In this document: positions 5,666 to 7,845 of the stretch, piece after piece
Layout: every line of letters starts with the position of its first letter
How positions within the stretch are numbered: the first letter of the stretch is position 1
Assembly (NCBI GenBank): GCA_030705745.1
Contig: JAUZPT010000120.1
Coordinates: 1-7,845, forward strand
Reading direction: 5' to 3'
Source of the DNA: Bacillota bacterium
GTDB taxonomy: Bacteria; Bacillota; Bacilli; Bacillales; Cytobacillaceae
DNA length: 7,845 nt
Notes under the pieces: generated by a model
Database searches by the model: none
Told to the model about the DNA's origin: nothing
What the model saw: only the letters and a program-made list of their open reading frames with translations
Translations under genes and position numbers: made by a program

Positions 5666-5702
5666 ACAGAAAGAGCTACCCGATTAGGATAGCTCTTTCT
5701 GT
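5666..5702. terminator. 13-bp stem-loop, possible terminator
   Basis: ACAGAAAGAGCTA (5666-5678) pairs perfectly with TAGCTCTTTCTGT (5690-5702) around an 11-nt loop whose CC and GG can pair further. No free U-tract follows on either strand; the U-run is inside the stem. It may be a terminator-like end for transcripts through the right array or a processing site. Confidence 0.45.
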
Positions 5703-5779
5703 GATAACTTGAAAAAGTGGCGATTCATGATCAGAAAAATAGATATAAAATGCATCTCCTGCCATTTTGATGATTTTTT

Positions 5780-5803
5780 AAAAACCATCCAATAACTGGA
5801 TGG
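5780..5803 (-). terminator. Terminator of the flavin monooxygenase gene
   Basis: On the minus strand CCATCCA pairs with TGGATGG around a 5-nt loop (5785-5803 on the + strand) and is followed by TTTTT (5780-5784). It begins seven bases after the stop codon of the gene at 5811, in the right place and direction to end that transcript. Confidence 0.85.
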
Positions 5804-5810
5804 CCACATT

Positions 5811-6812
5811 TTAAATCCCATCTACCACTTCTTTTAAAATCTCATACGAACGTTTTTGTTTCTCACGATCATAGATATATGACACTGCCATGATTTCATC
5901 TACTGAATATCTTTCTTGAAAACGCGTCAACTGATGTTCGATGGATTCTTTACTTCCCAACAGCGACACGCTTAGCATCGACGTCGCCATTTCTTTTTCC
6001 ATAGGATTCCATAGCTCGTCCATGTTTTCAACAGGCGGACGTAATGGATTTTGCGAACCGCGTACAACATTGAGGAAAAATTGCTGCATTGTTGTCGATA
6101 ACCATTTGGCCTCTTCGTCACTATCCGCAGCAATCAAATTTAAACAAACGATCACATACGGTTGATCCAAGTATTCAGACGACTGGAACCGATTGCGATA
6201 AATCGAAATCGCTTCTTCCATGTATTTTGGTGCAAAGTGGGAAGCAAATACATATGGAAGTCCTAAGCTTGCTGCTAAATAGGCTGAATCGGTAGAAGAA
6301 CCAAGGATATAAAGCGGAACATTCGTACCAACACCAGGATAAGCTTTCACAAAACTTTGATGATCCTCTGGACCGAAATACGTAAGCAGGGACCTTACGT
6401 CATCGGGAAACGTATACACGGGATCATTTTTTGATCGTCTTAAAGCGTTTGCCGTCTTCATATCTGTACCAGGCGCACGCCCGAGACCTAATTCCACACG
6501 ATTTGGATACATCGTTGCCATTGTTCCGAATTGTTCGGCTACGACTAACGGAGTGTGGTTCGGCAGCATGATCCCGCCAGAGCCGACACGAATGTGACTC
6601 GTATGTTCTAAGGTATGTTTGATTAAAATGGACGTCGCAGAACTGACAAGTGTGGGCGTATTATGATGCTCCGCAATCCAATAGCGTTTATACCCCATTT
6701 TCTCTGTCGCCTGGGCTAGATCGACCAAATCGTCAATCGCTTGTTTCGGCGAATTTCCCTCACGGATGGGAGCTAGATTTAATACGGATACAGGTATTTG
6801 AATAGTTGTCAT
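5811..6812 (-). CDS. Luciferase-like (LLM class) flavin-dependent monooxygenase
   Basis: This 333-residue protein is a full-length single-domain member of the bacterial luciferase-like monooxygenase superfamily (TIM barrel, reduced FMN plus oxygen), in the group often annotated MsnO8 and including Bacillus YwcH and E. coli YhbW. Visible family motifs are the N-terminal strand VSVLNLAPI (8-16), WIAEHHN (45-51), [13 protein letters not shown] (74-86), VAEQFGT (91-97), [11 protein letters not shown] (107-117) and [20 protein letters not shown] (168-187). The histidine pair and the glycine-rich segments are the expected FMN-side elements. The substrate cannot be predicted. It is cytoplasmic, with no signal peptide. 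A ribosome binding site AAGGA lies 11 bases from the ATG, a rather long spacing. A weak extended -10 (TGATACGAT, minus strand, 6850-6858) may be its promoter. It is monocistronic with its own terminator and divergent from the hydrolase at 7282. Confidence 0.92.
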   Translation of the reverse strand: MTTIQIPVSVLNLAPIREGNSPKQAIDDLVDLAQATEKMGYKRYWIAEHHNTPTLVSSATSILIKHTLEHTSHIRVGSGGIMLPNHTPLVVAEQFGTMATMYPNRVELGLGRAPGTDMKTANALRRSKNDPVYTFPDDVRSLLTYFGPEDHQSFVKAYPGVGTNVPLYILGSSTDSAYLAASLGLPYVFASHFAPKYMEEAISIYRNRFQSSEYLDQPYVIVCLNLIAADSDEEAKWLSTTMQQFFLNVVRGSQNPLRPPVENMDELWNPMEKEMATSMLSVSLLGSKESIEHQLTRFQERYSVDEIMAVSYIYDREKQKRSYEILKEVVDGI

Positions 6813-7031
6813 GAGTACATTTTTCCTTTCTTGCTGAAGATATGTTCCTATCGTATCAATTTAAATGAAGGAAACGAATTTATATGCTTGCAATCAAAGG
6901 ATTAAACTAGTTGTTATCGTTCCCCCTTTTGAAAAAATCAAGCAAGAAGGATCTTCAGGCGATTAATTTTTTTTAAAAAACGACCAGTTATGTGAAATCT
7001 TCTCACCCTTTTATTTTGGAAATAACTCGGA

Positions 7032-7136
7032 AGTTGATAAATTCTTACATACGGTTGTTAAAAGTTGAAATTTAGGTGATAAAGTCCTGGATTCGGTTGA
7101 TAACTTTCTAGAAACGGTTGATAAACCGATTATCTG
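7032..7136. repeat. Five-unit tandem repeat of exactly 21 bp
   Basis: The word GATAA (GTTAA in unit 2) recurs at 7036, 7057, 7078, 7099 and 7120, an exact 21-bp spacing. The consensus is about GGTTGATAA followed by a variable A/T-rich half that often ends in c or ac. Units 4 and 5 match best. The period equals two helical turns, so a protein binding the GGTTGATAA word would meet all copies on one face. It is also seven codons: read on the minus strand, the repeat gives a degenerate LST-containing heptapeptide ending at a stop, but no start codon was found in that frame. Confidence 0.85.
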
Positions 7137-7211
7137 CTTCCTAAATCTACAAACCCCCCTTTCTTTGATGGTAGCATTAATCCAAATGGCATTGTTTTAA
7201 AAGCTTTTTAG

Positions 7212-7235
7212 GTATATGTGGTAAAATATACATAT
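7212..7235 (+). promoter_or_regulatory. Candidate promoter and operator of the MBL-fold gene
   Basis: An extended -10, TGGTAAAAT (7219-7227), lies about 55 bases before the start codon; no good -35 is seen at 17 bp. An inverted repeat, ATATGT (7214-7219) and ACATAT (7230-7235), spans it. The placement fits a regulated extended -10 promoter, but the half-sites are short and A/T-rich, so chance is possible. Confidence 0.35.
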
Positions 7236-7281
7236 TAATCCATTTGAAATTCGTAGTTTTTTAAATAAGGAGGAAAGATCG

Positions 7282-7845
7282 ATGAAGGTTCATGTTTGGC
7301 ACACCGGGGAAGTTTATATCGACCAGGCGCTGGCCTATCGAGAAAAAGGAATCCACCCAATGCCTTATACAGGTTGGTTAAGAGGAAATGAAAAAAAGAT
7401 GTGGGTTCCTGTTTCTTCTTATTTAATTGAGCATCCGAAAGGACTTATCTTAGTGGACACAGGCTGGCATGAAGAAATGAGGGCGAATCAGAAAAAACAT
7501 TTGGGTCGTTTAGCTTATTCGATGTTTAAAGGCAAACTTCAAAGTGGTGATTCCATAAGTGAAAAACTAAATCATTTTGGAGTTACGAGTAAAGAAATTG
7601 ACTATGTCTTATTAACTCATCTACATTCCGACCACGTTAGCGGTTTGAAACATGTTCAAGATGCAAAAAATATTCTCTCAAGTGAAATAGAATGGAAGTA
7701 TGCACACAAAAGAGCTGGCTATATACAATCCATGTGGGACGGTGTTCCTGTTGAAACGTTTCATTTAGAAGACATACCATACGGACCTTTTAATAAAGGG
7801 CTTGATTTATTTGGAGATGGTTCTCTGTTTTTAGTGCATACTCCA
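7282..7845 (+). CDS. MBL-fold metallohydrolase, AHL-lactonase-like (partial, 3' end cut)
   Basis: The first 188 codons are present and the frame is open at the right edge. The metallo-beta-lactamase signature H-x-H-x-D-H is intact as HLHSDH (113-118), preceded by LILVDTG (55-61), the usual strand ending in the DTG turn. The last residues, LFLVHTP (182-188), lead into the position where the family has H-T-P-G-H, so the third metal-binding histidine should lie just past the window. The layout, with VPVSSYLIEHPKGLILVDTG followed by a 50-residue spacer to the HxHxDH motif, resembles the N-acyl-homoserine lactonase (AiiA/AttM) branch more than glyoxalase II or RNase J types. Lactone hydrolysis and quorum quenching are possible, but the substrate is inferred. 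It is probably cytoplasmic with two zinc ions. AAGGAGG at 7267-7273, eight bases upstream, fixes the start. Confidence 0.9.
   Translation, partial: MKVHVWHTGEVYIDQALAYREKGIHPMPYTGWLRGNEKKMWVPVSSYLIEHPKGLILVDTGWHEEMRANQKKHLGRLAYSMFKGKLQSGDSISEKLNHFGVTSKEIDYVLLTHLHSDHVSGLKHVQDAKNILSSEIEWKYAHKRAGYIQSMWDGVPVETFHLEDIPYGPFNKGLDLFGDGSLFLVHTP

Larger units (their letters stand above)
5049..5810. other. Gene-free region dominated by the right repeat array
   Basis: These 762 bases hold no supported protein gene. Positions 5049-5170 are plain A/T-rich DNA with no visible terminator for the NERD gene. Positions 5171-5625 are the inverted 52-bp repeat array. A 13-bp stem-loop follows at 5666-5702, then the terminator of the flavin monooxygenase gene at 5780-5803. 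Confidence 0.7.
6813..7281. other. Intergenic region between divergent genes
   Basis: These 469 bases separate the flavin monooxygenase and the MBL-fold hydrolase. They hold a five-unit 21-bp tandem repeat (7032-7136), two copies of ATTAATCCA (7176-7184 and 7234-7242) and the hydrolase promoter and ribosome binding site. No ATG-initiated gene with a ribosome binding site was found on either strand. Confidence 0.6.

Noticed and set aside
5941..6295. Plus-strand frames inside the flavin monooxygenase gene
   Set aside because: Shadows of a clearly recognised minus-strand gene.
6813..6825. Three-codon upstream frame (ATGTACTCATGA) overlapping the monooxygenase start
   Set aside because: The AAGGA site is too close to the upstream ATG to serve it well; likely chance.
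7032..7200. Minus-strand peptide with LST heptads as a real gene
   Set aside because: No ATG, GTG or TTG start with a ribosome binding site in the frame; better described as a DNA repeat.

Overview
The window looks like chromosomal DNA from a low-GC Gram-positive of the Bacillaceae (Bacillus sensu lato). The evidence is strong AGGAGG-type ribosome binding sites, A+T-rich intergenic DNA with U-tailed hairpin terminators, a CspC-type cold-shock protein, a YkpA-type ABC-F ATPase and a NERD-domain protein. I cannot name the species.

Layout, left to right. (1) Positions 1-260 hold five tandem copies of an exact 52-bp repeat, each able to fold into a long hairpin; the array probably continues beyond the left edge. 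(2) Positions 261-868 have no convincing gene, but hold two + strand terminator-like hairpins (496-527 and 781-812) and the terminator of csp on the minus strand. (3) A cold-shock gene (869-1069, minus) with a strong extended -10 promoter, a leader of about 110 nt and a small hairpin abutting its Shine-Dalgarno. (4) A divergent ABC-F gene (1417-2973, plus), ending in a strong bidirectional terminator. (5) A two-gene minus-strand operon (3096-3927) with overlapping genes: a membrane-anchored coiled-coil/HTH-like protein, then a membrane-anchored protein carrying only the LysM-like part of MltG/YceG. A perfect 9-bp inverted repeat lies just upstream of its -10. (6) A NERD-domain protein with a four-cysteine zinc ribbon (4122-5048, plus). 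(7) About 450 bp of the same 52-bp repeat in the opposite orientation (5171-5625), followed by a 13-bp stem-loop. (8) A luciferase-like flavin monooxygenase (5811-6812, minus) with its own terminator. (9) An intergenic region with five copies of a 21-bp tandem repeat (7032-7136). (10) The first 188 codons of a metallo-beta-lactamase-fold hydrolase resembling AHL lactonases, cut by the right edge.

The coding genes look like independent housekeeping or accessory units, and I see no multi-gene defence, toxin or biosynthetic system. The unusual content is non-coding: two inverted arrays of 52-bp hairpin repeats bracketing about 4.9 kb of genes, plus a separate exact-period 21-bp array. These are the best candidates for something undescribed.
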